The notes under the pieces were generated by a model. It did not search any database. It had not been told where the DNA came from and saw only the letters and a program-made list of their open reading frames with translations. The translations under genes were made by a program, and so were the position numbers. From assembly GCA_029945725.1 (NCBI GenBank), contig JAQSDB010000007.1:42339-106338 (forward strand): a stretch of DNA of 64,000 bases, read 5' to 3'. Shown piece after piece: positions 19,243-28,686 of the stretch (positions are counted from its first letter, which is position 1; each line of letters starts with the position of its first letter). Source of the DNA: a bacterium. Lineage in GTDB: Bacteria; Pseudomonadota; Gammaproteobacteria; Pseudomonadales; Moraxellaceae.

Positions 19243-21948
19243 ATGATGGAAACGACATCCCGCCCCGATCCCGACCAGCTCCTCGCGCAGGTGCAGCGCG
19301 AGGAAGGCCAGCGTTCGCGTGGTCGCCTGAAAATATTTTTCGGTGCCAGCCCCGGCGTCGGCAAGACCTTCAGCATGCTGGCAGCGGCGAGCGCACTGAA
19401 GCGCGAAGGTGTCGATGTGGTCGCCGGTTATGTCGAACCGCATGACCGGCCGGAAACGCGCGGACAAATGGAGGGCTTGCCGGCGCTGCCGGTACGCACG
19501 GTCACTTACCGTGACCGTGTCATCAACGAGTTTGATCTTGATGCCGCGCTGCAGCGACGGGCCACGCTGACGCTGGTGGATGAACTGGCCCATACCAATG
19601 CGGCTGGCTCGCGTCATGCCAAACGCTGGCAGGATGTGGAGGAAATGCTGGCAGCTGGTCTGGATGTGTGGAGCACGCTCAATGTGCAGCATCTGGAAAG
19701 CCTGAACGATGTGGTGGCGCGCATCACCGGTGTGCGCGTGCGCGAAACCCTGCCCGATCATGTCTTTGAACAGGCGGCCGAAGTCGAGGTCATTGACCTG
19801 CCGCCGGAAGAACTGCTGGCACGGCTCACGGCCGGCCGCGTGTATTTGCCCGAGCAGGCGCACAAGGCCACGCAATCTTTTTTCCGCAAGGGCAACCTGA
19901 TTGCGCTGCGCGAACTGGCCCTGCGCGCCATGGCCGAACGTGTTGATTCCGATGTGCGCGACTGGCGCGGCCTGCACAGCGGCAATCCGGTATGGCCGGT
20001 ACGCGAACGCGTACTGGTCGCACTCGGACCGGATGAAGAAGGCGAGGCACTGGTGCGCACCGGCAAACGTCTGGCCACACGCCTGCATGCGCCCTGGGAA
20101 GTGCTGTACGTGGAAACACCGCGCCTGCAACGCCTGCCGGAAGCACACCGCGAAAAACTCCTGCGCTGCCTCAGCCTCGCCGAATCACTCGGCGCCCGCA
20201 CCACCACCCTGCCCGGCCACGAGATCGGTAACACCCTGCTCGCGCATGCGCGCAGCGGCAATGTCACCCGCCTCGTGCTCGGTCGCCACCGCAGCAGGAA
20301 CCGCTGGCCCTGGCAGCGCTCGCTGCTGGACACGCTGGCTGCCGAAGCACCCGACATTGAACTTTTTGTCGCCTCGGGTACGGGTACGACTGAAAAAAAA
20401 CCGGAAGTGTCCTCGCTCTCGCGCGGGCTGGAATTTCTTGAAATCACCCCGCGCCAGCATCGCCGTTATGTCTGGGCCGCCCTGATCACGCTGTTCATCA
20501 CACTGCTGGCCTGGCCGCTTTCAACGCTGATCGCACCGGTCAATCTCGTCATGCTGTATCTGGCCGGAACCGTGGTGGTTTCCCTGCGCCTCGGCACCGG
20601 GCCATCCGCACTTTCCGCCCTGCTCTCGGTGGCCCTGTTCGATTTCTTTTATGTAAAACCCTATTTCACCTTTGCCGTGGCCGACACCGAATATGTGTTC
20701 ACCTTCATGGTCATGCTCGGCGTCGGGCTTGTACTCAGCCGGCTGGCCGGGCAGGTACGGGCGCAGGCACGCATTGCCGTGCAACGCGAACGGCGCGCAC
20801 AGGAGCTCTATGCCCTGAGCCAGGAACTGGCCATCGGCATGGAAGTGAACTACATCGGCGAAGTTGCCGTGCGTCACCTTTCTTCGCTGTTCGATGCCGA
20901 GGCCGTGCTGCTGCTGCCGACCCTGGACGACAGGATTCAGTGGCCAGACGGCAAGCCGCTGCCAACGTCGCTGAAGCACGCCGACAAGGGCGTGGCGCAA
21001 TGGGTTTACGATCACGAGCAGGCGGCCGGCCTCGGCACGCAAACCCTGCCCGGCACGGATGCGCATTACCTGCCGCTGAAAGCTTCCCTGCGCACGCGCG
21101 GCGTGCTCGCCATCCGCCCCCGCGACAAGCGCCTGATCCTTGCACCGGAACAACACCGCCTGCTGGAAACCTTCGCCTCACAAATTGCCATTGCCCTGGA
21201 GCGCGTGCATTTTGCCGACATCGCCCAGTCCACCGAACTGCGCATGCGCGAAGAATCCCTGCGCAACTCCCTGCTCGCCGCCATTTCCCATGATGTGCGG
21301 ACGCCGCTGGCCGGCATCATCGGCGCATCCTCCAGCCTGCTGACGCAACAGCACAGTGCACAGGCAACGCAGGAACTGCTGAGCAGCATTCACGACGAAG
21401 CCATTGCCATGAATGCCATGGCGAGCAATCTGCTGGACATGGCACGGCTGCAATCCGGGCCGGTGCAACTCAAGCGCGAATGGCAACCCGTCGACGAAAT
21501 CATCGGCAGCGCGCTGGCCGCTCTGGAGCGTCGCCTGACGCAGCATCCCGTGCACCTGCATATCGCCAGTGGCCTGCCGCTGATACAGATCGACAGCGTG
21601 CTGATGGAGCGGGTGCTGGTTAACCTGCTGGAAAATGCGGTGAAGTACACCGCGCCCGGCACCGCCATCCATATCAGTGCCGATGCCATGCCCGAGCACC
21701 TGCGCCTGGTCGTGGAAGATGAAGGCCCCGGCCTGCCGGCACCGGGTGCGCTCCTGTTCGGGAAATTCGTGCGCGGTGAAAAAGAAAGCCCGACCACGGG
21801 TGTCGGCCTCGGTCTCGCCCTCTGCCACGCTATTGTTGAAGCCCATGGCGGAAAAATCAGCGCCGATGAACGTGGTGCGCGCGGCGGCGCACGCTTTACG
21901 ATACTGCTACCACGCGGTGAACCGCCCGCTGCCCCTGAAGAGCCCTGA
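19243..21948 (+). CDS. kdpD: K+-sensing histidine kinase KdpD
   Basis: A 901-aa membrane kinase. Residues about 25-235 are the KdpD domain with Walker A FFGASPGVGKTFSML; a universal-stress-like fold follows (about 255-375, RVLVALGPDEEGEAL). Four close transmembrane helices lie at about 405-505, then a GAF-like region, the phosphoacceptor helix AISHDVRTPLAGIIG, N box NLLENAVKYT and G boxes DEGPGLP and GVGLGLALCHAI. Its partner is kdpE 8 bases downstream, and the likely target is the box at 14535-14560. An alternative ATG at 19246 is one codon later. Confidence 0.94.
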   Translation: MMETTSRPDPDQLLAQVQREEGQRSRGRLKIFFGASPGVGKTFSMLAAASALKREGVDVVAGYVEPHDRPETRGQMEGLPALPVRTVTYRDRVINEFDLDAALQRRATLTLVDELAHTNAAGSRHAKRWQDVEEMLAAGLDVWSTLNVQHLESLNDVVARITGVRVRETLPDHVFEQAAEVEVIDLPPEELLARLTAGRVYLPEQAHKATQSFFRKGNLIALRELALRAMAERVDSDVRDWRGLHSGNPVWPVRERVLVALGPDEEGEALVRTGKRLATRLHAPWEVLYVETPRLQRLPEAHREKLLRCLSLAESLGARTTTLPGHEIGNTLLAHARSGNVTRLVLGRHRSRNRWPWQRSLLDTLAAEAPDIELFVASGTGTTEKKPEVSSLSRGLEFLEITPRQHRRYVWAALITLFITLLAWPLSTLIAPVNLVMLYLAGTVVVSLRLGTGPSALSALLSVALFDFFYVKPYFTFAVADTEYVFTFMVMLGVGLVLSRLAGQVRAQARIAVQRERRAQELYALSQELAIGMEVNYIGEVAVRHLSSLFDAEAVLLLPTLDDRIQWPDGKPLPTSLKHADKGVAQWVYDHEQAAGLGTQTLPGTDAHYLPLKASLRTRGVLAIRPRDKRLILAPEQHRLLETFASQIAIALERVHFADIAQSTELRMREESLRNSLLAAISHDVRTPLAGIIGASSSLLTQQHSAQATQELLSSIHDEAIAMNAMASNLLDMARLQSGPVQLKREWQPVDEIIGSALAALERRLTQHPVHLHIASGLPLIQIDSVLMERVLVNLLENAVKYTAPGTAIHISADAMPEHLRLVVEDEGPGLPAPGALLFGKFVRGEKESPTTGVGLGLALCHAIVEAHGGKISADERGARGGARFTILLPRGEPPAAPEEP

Positions 21949-21956
21949 TCCCGCGC

Positions 21957-22640
21957 ATGAACAAGACCACGGTTGTGATTATTGAAGACGATGCCCCCAT
22001 ACGGCGCTTTCTCAAAAGCACGCTGGAAGCCGAGGGCTTTGTCGTTTTTGAAACCGAGCGCGGTCGTGAAGGTCTGGGGCTCGCCGCCACGCGCAAACCC
22101 GAACTGCTGATTCTCGATCTCGGCCTGCCGGACATGGATGGCGTGGAAGTGATCCGGGACCTGCGCAGCTGGAGCCGCATTCCCGTGCTCGTGCTCTCGG
22201 CCCGCAGTGAAGAAAGCGAAAAAGTCGCCGCGCTCGATGCCGGCGCCGATGATTACCTCGTCAAGCCCTTTGGCACGGCCGAACTGCTGGCACGCGTGCG
22301 CGTGGCCCTGCGTCATGCCCGCCGCAGCGAAGAAGGCGAGGCCGTATTCGTGTTTGGCGATGTGCAGATTGATCTGGTGGCGCGCGTGGTGACACGGGCC
22401 GCTGCGGAAGTGCATCTCACCCCGCTTGAATACCGCCTGCTGGCCACGCTGGTCTCGCATGCCGGCAAGGTGCTCACGCATCGCCAGTTGCTGCGCGAAG
22501 TGTGGGGACCGCAGGCGGTCGAACACAGTCACTACCTGCGCATCTACATGGCGCAACTGCGGCAGAAACTCGAGGCCGACGCCGCCCGCCCGCACTACCT
22601 GCTGACCGAAACCGGTGTGGGTTACCGCCTGCAGGCCTGA
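21957..22640 (+). CDS. kdpE: Response regulator KdpE
   Basis: A 227-aa OmpR/PhoB-family activator. The receiver has IEDDAP, phosphoacceptor Asp in LLILDLGLPDMDGVE, and DDYLVKPFG. The C-terminal winged helix (about 130-225) has HLTPLEYRLLATLVSHAGKV and the recognition-helix region HSHYLRIYMAQLRQKLE. It should bind the T-rich site upstream of the operon and activate kdp transcription at low K+ or osmotic stress. Confidence 0.94.
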   Translation: MNKTTVVIIEDDAPIRRFLKSTLEAEGFVVFETERGREGLGLAATRKPELLILDLGLPDMDGVEVIRDLRSWSRIPVLVLSARSEESEKVAALDAGADDYLVKPFGTAELLARVRVALRHARRSEEGEAVFVFGDVQIDLVARVVTRAAAEVHLTPLEYRLLATLVSHAGKVLTHRQLLREVWGPQAVEHSHYLRIYMAQLRQKLEADAARPHYLLTETGVGYRLQA

Positions 22641-22779
22641 GCGTCCGCACGCCGGTCCGGAAACACCCGCAAACAGGCCCGAACTGACCACGCCGATACG
22701 GTGGATTGTCTGGCAATCCCTGACAGCCCCCTCTCCGGGTCTGCTAGATTCCGGTATCACTCGATGTCATGAGACTGCC

Positions 22780-24291
22780 ATGCCGCTTAAAAAGAAAATC
22801 AACGAGCTGAGCCGGGCCCTGGACAACGCGAAAAGCTACACGGAGTGGGAACAACTGGGCACGGAGCTCGACGCGCTGGCAGGACTGGATCTCTGGAAGC
22901 TCGACAACACGTCGGCTGACTACAACTACGAGCTCATCAACGAGCGTCTGGTGTCACTGCGCACCCTGCAGGAAAAAAAGCAGATTCCCGCCCTGCTGCG
23001 CGCCCTGCGTGAAGGCCTGCATCACGATCTTGGCAACATGGGCAATCCCCGCCTCTACACCCACGCCAATGTCGGCACCAAAAAGCTGATCGAGGATTAT
23101 GTGGCGCAGGTCTGCACGGCGCTCAATTTTGTGGCCGCGCAACCCATCGAAAGCATTTCCCACGACGACAAGATCCAGTTTTTCGAAAACACCGGTCGCA
23201 GTTTTGGCCAGCCGGCCCTGATGCTCTCCGGTGGCGCCACCCTCGGTCTTTTCCATATCGGCGTGTGCAAGGCGCTGCAGGAACAGGGCCTGCTGCCAAA
23301 AGTGATTTCCGGCTCCAGCGCCGGCGCCATCATGGCCGCCATGGTCGGCTCGCACAGCGATGACGAACTCGAAGCCATGTACGACGGCGATCACTGGTAC
23401 AGCGATGCCTGGCGCTGGCAGAGCCCGGTCAAGGGCCTGATGGGCGAAGGCTTTGCCGACCAGAAGCAGCTGGAAACCTTTTTGCGCCGCAATATCGGCG
23501 AGTACTCGTTTGAAGAGGCGTATGCGCGCACCGGCCGCCACGTCAACGTTACCGTCTCGCCCGTGCATCATCACCAGAAAGCCCGCCTGATGAACGAGCT
23601 GACGTCGCCCTACCTGCTGCTGTGGAGCGCTGTCCTCGCCTCCTGTGCCGTGCCCGTGCTGTTTCCGCCGGTCACGCTCACCACCAAGAACGAGCATGGC
23701 GACTACATGCCCTACATGCCGCGCGAGCGCTGGGTGGATGGTTCGGTCAAAAGCGATCTGCCGCGCGAACGCCTGATGCACCTGTTCAACGTGAATTATT
23801 TCATCGCCGTGCAGGTGAATCCGCATATCGTGCCGTTCATGGAAAGCGACAAGAAGCGCCTGGAAAAACGCCTCATGTCCTGGCCGCAGCGTGCCGTGCG
23901 TGAAGAACTGAAATTCCACGGTGCCGGCGTCATGAATTTCCTGCGCTCGCAGGTCAGCAATGAAGCCGGTCGGCAACTGCTCGATCACGCCTATGCCATT
24001 CTGGCGCAGCGCTATTACGGCGATGTCACCATCGCGCCCTCGCACTACACCTTCGAGCATTTCCGCCACATGCTGAGCGAGCCCAACAAGGAGCGCTGGG
24101 AATGGTTCCGCCTGCAGGGCGAGCGCGCGACCTGGCCGAAAATCGGCATGATCCGCGCGCATTCGCATATCAGCCAGACCCTGACCGACTGCCTCGCGCG
24201 CCTGGAAAAACAGCGCGACCGGCGTCGTGACGACCAGCTGCGCAGCGCCTCCTCCCGTGCCGCCGGCAAAGCTACTGCCCTGCCGCAATAA
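22780..24291 (+). CDS. Patatin-like phospholipase with DUF3336 domain
   Basis: A 503-aa serine lipase. An N-terminal DUF3336-type helical region precedes the patatin domain, which has the oxyanion hole SGGATLGLFHIG, nucleophile elbow GSSAGAIMAAM and catalytic Asp in RWVDGSVKSD. This architecture is shared with yeast triacylglycerol lipases such as Tgl3-5 and with many proteobacterial proteins; substrate here could be storage lipid or phospholipid. There is no signal peptide, so it is cytoplasmic or peripheral. The start at 22780 begins MPLKKKINEL; the reading frame is open further upstream but overlaps the kdpE end. A strong terminator follows. Confidence 0.87.
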   Translation: MPLKKKINELSRALDNAKSYTEWEQLGTELDALAGLDLWKLDNTSADYNYELINERLVSLRTLQEKKQIPALLRALREGLHHDLGNMGNPRLYTHANVGTKKLIEDYVAQVCTALNFVAAQPIESISHDDKIQFFENTGRSFGQPALMLSGGATLGLFHIGVCKALQEQGLLPKVISGSSAGAIMAAMVGSHSDDELEAMYDGDHWYSDAWRWQSPVKGLMGEGFADQKQLETFLRRNIGEYSFEEAYARTGRHVNVTVSPVHHHQKARLMNELTSPYLLLWSAVLASCAVPVLFPPVTLTTKNEHGDYMPYMPRERWVDGSVKSDLPRERLMHLFNVNYFIAVQVNPHIVPFMESDKKRLEKRLMSWPQRAVREELKFHGAGVMNFLRSQVSNEAGRQLLDHAYAILAQRYYGDVTIAPSHYTFEHFRHMLSEPNKERWEWFRLQGERATWPKIGMIRAHSHISQTLTDCLARLEKQRDRRRDDQLRSASSRAAGKATALPQ

Positions 24292-24312
24292 GCCGGCACG
24301 GCACGGCCCCGG

Positions 24313-24343
24313 AAAAAAGAGCGCCTTGCGGCGCTCTTTTTTT
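24313..24343 (+). terminator. Intrinsic terminator after the patatin gene
   Basis: The stem GAGCGCC/GGCGCTC has a TTGC loop, preceded by A6 and followed by T7. Confidence 0.92.
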
Positions 24344-24525
24344 ATCCACGCGCTCCGTTCACCCTGCCCCGATTGCCAGCCGGCCACCGGCACAAACCCG
24401 GGCATCGACAAGTGCTTTCACGACGTTATAGTGAGGCCGCAGCAGTCATGCTGGATATTCCGAAGGACCGGTCGCTTGCACGCCCTCCCTCAAACACAGC
24501 AAGCCGCCCATGCACGGAGAAGCCG

Positions 24526-25845
24526 ATGAGCACGCCCCTGAAAATCCCCGGCTATACCCTCAAGCGCAAGCTTGGCCAGGGGGGCATGGCCGCCGTTTTT
24601 CTGGCGACACAGAATTCCTTCGGCCGCGAAGTGGCCCTCAAGATCATGATGCCGGCACTGGCGAAGGAGCCTGACTTTGCCGAACGCTTCATGCGCGAAG
24701 CCCGCACCATGGCGCAGCTCACGCACCCCAACATCATCGTGGTGCACGATGTCGGCAACACCGACACGCTTTATTACTACGCCATGGCCTGCCACAGCGG
24801 CGGCGATCTCACGCAGCGCATTCGCGGCGGTGGCGTCACCACGCAGGAAGCGTTGCGCATTACCCGTGAAATCGCCGATGCGCTCAGCTACGCCCACGAG
24901 CAGGGCATCGTGCATCGCGACATCAAGCCGGACAATGTGCTGTTCCGCGAGCGCGACAATGCCGCCATCCTCACCGATTTCGGTATCGCCAAAAGCCTGA
25001 ACAACGATCTCAACCAGCTCACCCAGATAGGCTCTGCCGTCGGCACGCCCAAATACATGAGCCCGGAGCAGGCGCGTGGCCAGAAGGTGGACGGCCGCTC
25101 GGATCTCTACAGCCTTGGCGTCATGCTCTATGAAATGCTCACCGGCCTGCCGCCCTTCCAGGCGGAAGAACCGGTGACACTGGCCATCAAGCATTGTCAG
25201 GACCCGATTCCGCGCCTGCCGGAAGCGCTCAGCCGCTTTCAGCCCCTGATCGACACCCTGATGGCCAAGGAAGCCTCGAAACGCCCCAAAGATGGCCAGG
25301 CTGTCATGGCCGAAATTGATGCCCTGCTCCAGCCCGCCCGCGCCAGCTTCAACGCGCGCCCGCTGGTAGACCCGCAAACCGCCACGGCCGTGACACAGGT
25401 CATGCCGGCCCTGCAAAGCACACAGATCCAGCCCGCCCAGGTAAGCGCGAAAAAAACCTACGAACCCTTCTTTCGTGCCGAAGAAGTGGTCACCGGCGGC
25501 CTGCTCAGCCGGCGCTACGCCATGAAGGCCGCGTTTTCCTGCGAAGACTATGAGGAATTCAAAAAGCAGCTGGATGTCCTGCAGGAAGCACTCCGGGACT
25601 GGCTGGCCAAGCGCGGCAAGAAAGCCCGCTCACTCGAGGTTTCCGTGCAGGCCCACCCCTGGATTCAGGCCCGCGTACGCGAAATCATGCACAAGTCACG
25701 CAGCGAAAATACCCCCTTCGGCGCCGTGCTGGGCCAGGCCGAGGTCACCCTGCACATTCACGATGAACTCGATCCCGCGGGCCAGACCATCCGGCTTTCG
25801 GAGAAAGACGGCAAAGAGGCCAAGCCGGCCGCCACAAGCGCTTAA
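24526..25845 (+). CDS. Soluble Ser/Thr protein kinase (PknB-type) with C-terminal domain of unknown function
   Basis: A 439-aa Hanks-type kinase. Glycine loop GQGGMAAVF, catalytic Lys 39 (VALKIM), HRDIKPDN at 130-137, DFG at 151-153, and SPEQARG in the activation segment; all catalytic residues are present. The kinase ends about 275. A Pro/Gln-rich linker follows, then about 110 residues (KTYEPFFRAEEVVTGG...) that I do not recognise. No transmembrane helix or PASTA repeats exist, unlike most bacterial PknB proteins. The start at 24526 has CGGAG upstream. It ends about 100 bases before tRNA-Lys; no partner phosphatase is seen. Confidence 0.88.
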   Translation: MSTPLKIPGYTLKRKLGQGGMAAVFLATQNSFGREVALKIMMPALAKEPDFAERFMREARTMAQLTHPNIIVVHDVGNTDTLYYYAMACHSGGDLTQRIRGGGVTTQEALRITREIADALSYAHEQGIVHRDIKPDNVLFRERDNAAILTDFGIAKSLNNDLNQLTQIGSAVGTPKYMSPEQARGQKVDGRSDLYSLGVMLYEMLTGLPPFQAEEPVTLAIKHCQDPIPRLPEALSRFQPLIDTLMAKEASKRPKDGQAVMAEIDALLQPARASFNARPLVDPQTATAVTQVMPALQSTQIQPAQVSAKKTYEPFFRAEEVVTGGLLSRRYAMKAAFSCEDYEEFKKQLDVLQEALRDWLAKRGKKARSLEVSVQAHPWIQARVREIMHKSRSENTPFGAVLGQAEVTLHIHDELDPAGQTIRLSEKDGKEAKPAATSA

Positions 25846-25873
25846 ATTCATTGCGAATAATCCGCCGCAAGGG

Positions 25874-25901
25874 TTGCCAAACAGGGTCTGATCAGTAAAC
25901 T
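25874..25901 (+). promoter_or_regulatory. Candidate promoter of tRNA-Lys
   Basis: TTGCCA (25874-25879), a 16-base spacer and TAAACT (25896-25901), about 50 bases before the tRNA 5' end. Confidence 0.45.
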
Positions 25902-25951
25902 ACGCCGCTCTTGGCGCCAGCCTAAGCAGTAGCAACAGTTGGCCCAGGTTC

Positions 25952-26027
25952 GGGCCGTTAGCTCAGTCGGTAGAGCAGCGGACTTTTAATCCGTTGGTCC
26001 CGCGTTCAAGTCGCGGACGGCCCACCA
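25952..26027 (+). tRNA. tRNA-Lys (TTT)
   Basis: A 76-nt cloverleaf beginning GGGCCGTTAGCTCAG and ending GGCCCACCA, with acceptor pairing GGGCCGT/ACGGCCC, anticodon loop CTTTTAA and encoded CCA. It is the attachment site of the element that follows: its 3' 45 bases are repeated at 29815. Confidence 0.97.
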
Positions 26028-26032
26028 ACATC
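25983..26032 (+). repeat. attL direct repeat (in tRNA-Lys 3' end)
   Basis: A 50-bp stretch starting in the anticodon loop and running 5 bases past CCA is identical to 29815-29864. With one mismatch the match extends through the terminator hairpin to about 26064. The integrase gene begins immediately inside, as expected for a tRNA-borne attachment site. Confidence 0.93.
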
Positions 26033-26033
26033 T

Positions 26034-26065
26034 AAACGGCTTGCAGCGATGCAGGCCGTTTTTTT
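26034..26065 (+). terminator. Intrinsic terminator of tRNA-Lys
   Basis: An 11-bp stem AACGGCTTGCA/TGCAGGCCGTT (one T-G pair) with GCGA loop and a T7 tract lies just after the tRNA. The same hairpin is duplicated at the right att site. Confidence 0.9.
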
Positions 26066-27083
26066 ATGAGCCTACCGTAGTTAAAACGTAGTCAGGCAAA
26101 ACACCATCCAGTCTTGCAGCAGCTCCGGCCAACTGGTCTGGAGCAAGATGCGCATAGCGCTCCACCATCGCTCCTGTTTTCCAGCCACCCAAGCGTTGCA
26201 GCTCATGCGTCGGCGTTCCTGCCTGCCGTTGCCATGTCGCCCACGTATGCCGCAAATCATGCCAGCGGAAATCCGTAATGCCGGCACGCTCCAATGCTCT
26301 TTTCCATGCCCGCGTGTTGGCCGCTTTTAACGGCTTGCCCGCGTAGGTAAATACCCGTGTTGGATGCTTTCCCCCCATCCGGCTGAGTACGGTCATAGCC
26401 AGAGCATTAAGCGGTACTGCAATGGGTCGGCCATTCTTGGATTGCCAGCCCGGTACATAAGCATGACAACGTTCAAGACTGACCTGTTCCCACTCCAGCA
26501 TGAGCACATTGCGTTGCCGCAACCCGGTCGCCAGTGCCAACAGCACCATGTCGCGCTGATGAGCCGGTAACTCCTTCAGAAGCCGGTGGGCTTGTTCAGG
26601 CGTTAAAGACCGTTCACGCCCGGCAGTTTCCTTGTAGAGCTTTATTTTTGGCACTCGCTCAATCCATTCCCATTCGTCACGAGCCCGAATCAGAACAGAC
26701 CGCACCAACGCCAAATAACGGTTAGTCGTGGATCGACTGACCTCCTTCAGCTTTGCTTTCCTGATCTGGTCAATCACTTGCAACGTGATCTGCTCCAGCT
26801 TCAGGTGCCCGAGAAAAGGATGAAGCCATTTCAGCTTCATCAAATCCTCTTTGTGCGTTGCCTTCTCTGAGGTTTCCTCAAGCCAACGGCCTGCCGCATG
26901 TGACCAAGGCCGGCTGGGTTTACGGCCCAGCCTTTGCTCCTCCCACAACTCCGCCTTAAGCCGGTCGTGGTACTCCTGAGCCTTTACCTTGTCTTCAGTT
27001 CCAGTGCTGCGTTGTACCGGTTGTCCCAGCACAGTGAATCTGACCCACCAGAAGGATGAGTCTTTGCGTTTGTAGAGTGACAT
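26064..27083 (-). CDS. int: Tyrosine site-specific integrase
   Basis: A 339-aa recombinase. N-terminal arm-type domain (SLYKRKDSSFWWVRF), a core-binding SAM-like domain (about 60-150), and the catalytic domain with Arg 189 (TGLRQRN), Lys about 216, His 276 and Arg 279 (WHDLRHTW), Trp 301 in the second-His position (LGGWKTG), and nucleophile Tyr 310 (VERYAHL). All catalytic residues are present, so it should be active. It abuts the attL site in tRNA-Lys, its presumed target. The 5' end overlaps the excisionase-like gene by 100 bases in another frame. Confidence 0.93.
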   Translation of the reverse strand: MSLYKRKDSSFWWVRFTVLGQPVQRSTGTEDKVKAQEYHDRLKAELWEEQRLGRKPSRPWSHAAGRWLEETSEKATHKEDLMKLKWLHPFLGHLKLEQITLQVIDQIRKAKLKEVSRSTTNRYLALVRSVLIRARDEWEWIERVPKIKLYKETAGRERSLTPEQAHRLLKELPAHQRDMVLLALATGLRQRNVLMLEWEQVSLERCHAYVPGWQSKNGRPIAVPLNALAMTVLSRMGGKHPTRVFTYAGKPLKAANTRAWKRALERAGITDFRWHDLRHTWATWQRQAGTPTHELQRLGGWKTGAMVERYAHLAPDQLAGAAARLDGVLPDYVLTTVGS

Positions 27084-27283
27084 TTGAGTATCTCCAAGGT
27101 GTCACCCTGCGATGCGCGCGCCCGGTATCTTGAGCGCAGGTACTCCACCAAATCAACCTCGATGAATACCCATGCGCGGCCCACCTTCGCCCCCGGAATC
27201 TCACCAGCAGCGGCCTTGATGCGCAGCGTAACCGGGTGAATTCTCAGGAAATCAGCGGCTTGTCGCAGGTCCAGCGTGTTCAT
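26984..27283 (-). CDS. Excisionase-like HTH protein
   Basis: A 99-aa protein with a MerR/AlpA-like helix-turn-helix of the excisionase type: DLRQAADFLRIHPVTLRIKA then GEIPGAKVGRAWVFIEVDLVEYL. It probably binds att arms to direct excision or represses element genes. The C-terminal 45 residues are polar, and their coding sequence overlaps the integrase start by 100 bases. The upstream replication gene ends two bases before its ATG, so all three are probably one transcript. Confidence 0.78.
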   Translation of the reverse strand: MNTLDLRQAADFLRIHPVTLRIKAAAGEIPGAKVGRAWVFIEVDLVEYLRSRYRARASQGDTLEILKCHSTNAKTHPSGGSDSLCWDNRYNAALELKTR

Positions 27284-27285
27284 GG

Positions 27286-28443
27286 TCAGCCCTGCTTGGA
27301 GCCGTTGGGTTCAATCTCGATCAGCTCGGGATTGCGGATAAGGTGGTAGCTGTAGGGCTCCACTCGCGCCGGAATACCATCGCGCCGCAGACACTCAGCC
27401 ACGGCAAAGGCATCCCCGCCGTGAACCTGAAGCATGAGATTAACGAGCCGGCCCGAGAGCATGCGCGCATTCTCCACCGCCTTTTCGTAGGCAATCTGGC
27501 CACCCTTGGCCACAGTCTTGATGCGGGATTGAAGCGTGGAGAGGAACTCAAAACAGGGATACGCACCGGCCAGATAATTGCCCGGTTGCCGCAAAACATC
27601 GTAGGGAATCACCCGGTCTTTGCCACGCCACTCGACCTCGGCACGAACCCAAGGGCTGGAGCCATCGCCTTGTTCCTTGCCCTTTTCGTAGATACGGCAG
27701 TATTTGCCACTCTGACGATTGCCAATACCCACCGTCCGACCCTTGGTGGAGTCCTCTCCACTCAACCAGTCTCCGAAGATGCCATGGCTGGGTTGTCTGC
27801 CTCCTGCATTGAAGCCACCGCCTTCATACTGCTGCACCGCCCACAGAATACTGACGTTGGCACCGTCGAAATCATCGTGCGCCACATCAACGCGCTTGAT
27901 GCCGGCCCGGTGCGATTCCAGCCAGTCGGCCAAGCCGTGCCAGTCCTCCACCATGGAGCAGCCTTTGCCCTGAATGCTGAAATACACACGCCCGCGCTGT
28001 GAATCACCACCCCATGCAATAAGCCCGGCACCATCACCAAACCGTGCTGAATGCTTGAAGCCAAAGCAGCCATTACGGTTAACGATGTTTTCGACGTCGA
28101 GAAAGCTCCGCATCTGGTCAATGACCCAGAGATAGGATTCGTCATCAGGAGGGATCAGGGAAAATGCGAGGGCATCAATCAGGGCAATGCCCGGATTAGC
28201 CTCGGAGTCGGCAATTAAATGCCGTGTGATTTTGATGTGCTTGCCATCCGAATGAATCGAAATGGCTTCACCTGTTTCAACATCGACATTCAGGGCTGAT
28301 TCACCCCGTGCCATGGTTTCTTGCGTAGCTATCTTTCGTCCCGTAGTTACTACACGGGACACCTCTGGCGGCGCAGGTGCCTCTCCGCAGGCGGAGTCCT
28401 CCCCTGCGTCGCCCACCGGCTTCTGAATGTATTGGTCTTGCAT
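27286..28443 (-). CDS. Replication initiation protein (Rep_trans, filamentous phage/plasmid type)
   Basis: About 385 aa from the ATG at 28443; the open frame to 28512 adds an unlikely Cys-rich extension. It has segments of the rolling-circle initiator family that includes CTX-phi RstA: AGIKRVDVAHDDFDG, the GRTVGIGNRQSGKYCRIYEKGKE block, and WVRAEVEWRGKDRVIPYDVL. Tyrosines in CRIYEKG or nearby are candidates for the nicking residue. The family nicks double-stranded origins to start single-strand replication. The first 60 residues are low in complexity. No helicase or single-strand-binding partner is encoded in the element. Confidence 0.8.
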   Translation of the reverse strand: MQDQYIQKPVGDAGEDSACGEAPAPPEVSRVVTTGRKIATQETMARGESALNVDVETGEAISIHSDGKHIKITRHLIADSEANPGIALIDALAFSLIPPDDESYLWVIDQMRSFLDVENIVNRNGCFGFKHSARFGDGAGLIAWGGDSQRGRVYFSIQGKGCSMVEDWHGLADWLESHRAGIKRVDVAHDDFDGANVSILWAVQQYEGGGFNAGGRQPSHGIFGDWLSGEDSTKGRTVGIGNRQSGKYCRIYEKGKEQGDGSSPWVRAEVEWRGKDRVIPYDVLRQPGNYLAGAYPCFEFLSTLQSRIKTVAKGGQIAYEKAVENARMLSGRLVNLMLQVHGGDAFAVAECLRRDGIPARVEPYSYHLIRNPELIEIEPNGSKQG

Positions 28444-28686
28444 GGTCGCTCCCAAAGCGCAAGACGAGGCGTAAGGGAGCGAAGAGAATGCGCACCAATA
28501 CACCTCGTCCAATGAATGACGAGATGGAAAGATACGACTTGGGACTGTTCCAGGAGGCCGTTAAGGGGCGGCCACTATTGGGCCTATTCGGTTCTCTCAC
28601 TGGCAGATAGCTATGGCGTCGCTAATGGTCATAGCCTGAGACAAAGCTAATACATTTCCAAACAACAGACAAGTAGGCCTATAAAC

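Noticed and set aside
28301..28600. 99-aa minus-strand frame beside the rep start
   Set aside because: It overlaps the rep 5' end out of frame and is Arg/Gly-rich without any motif or ribosome site; the 243-base gap 28444-28686 is treated as a promoter/spacer.
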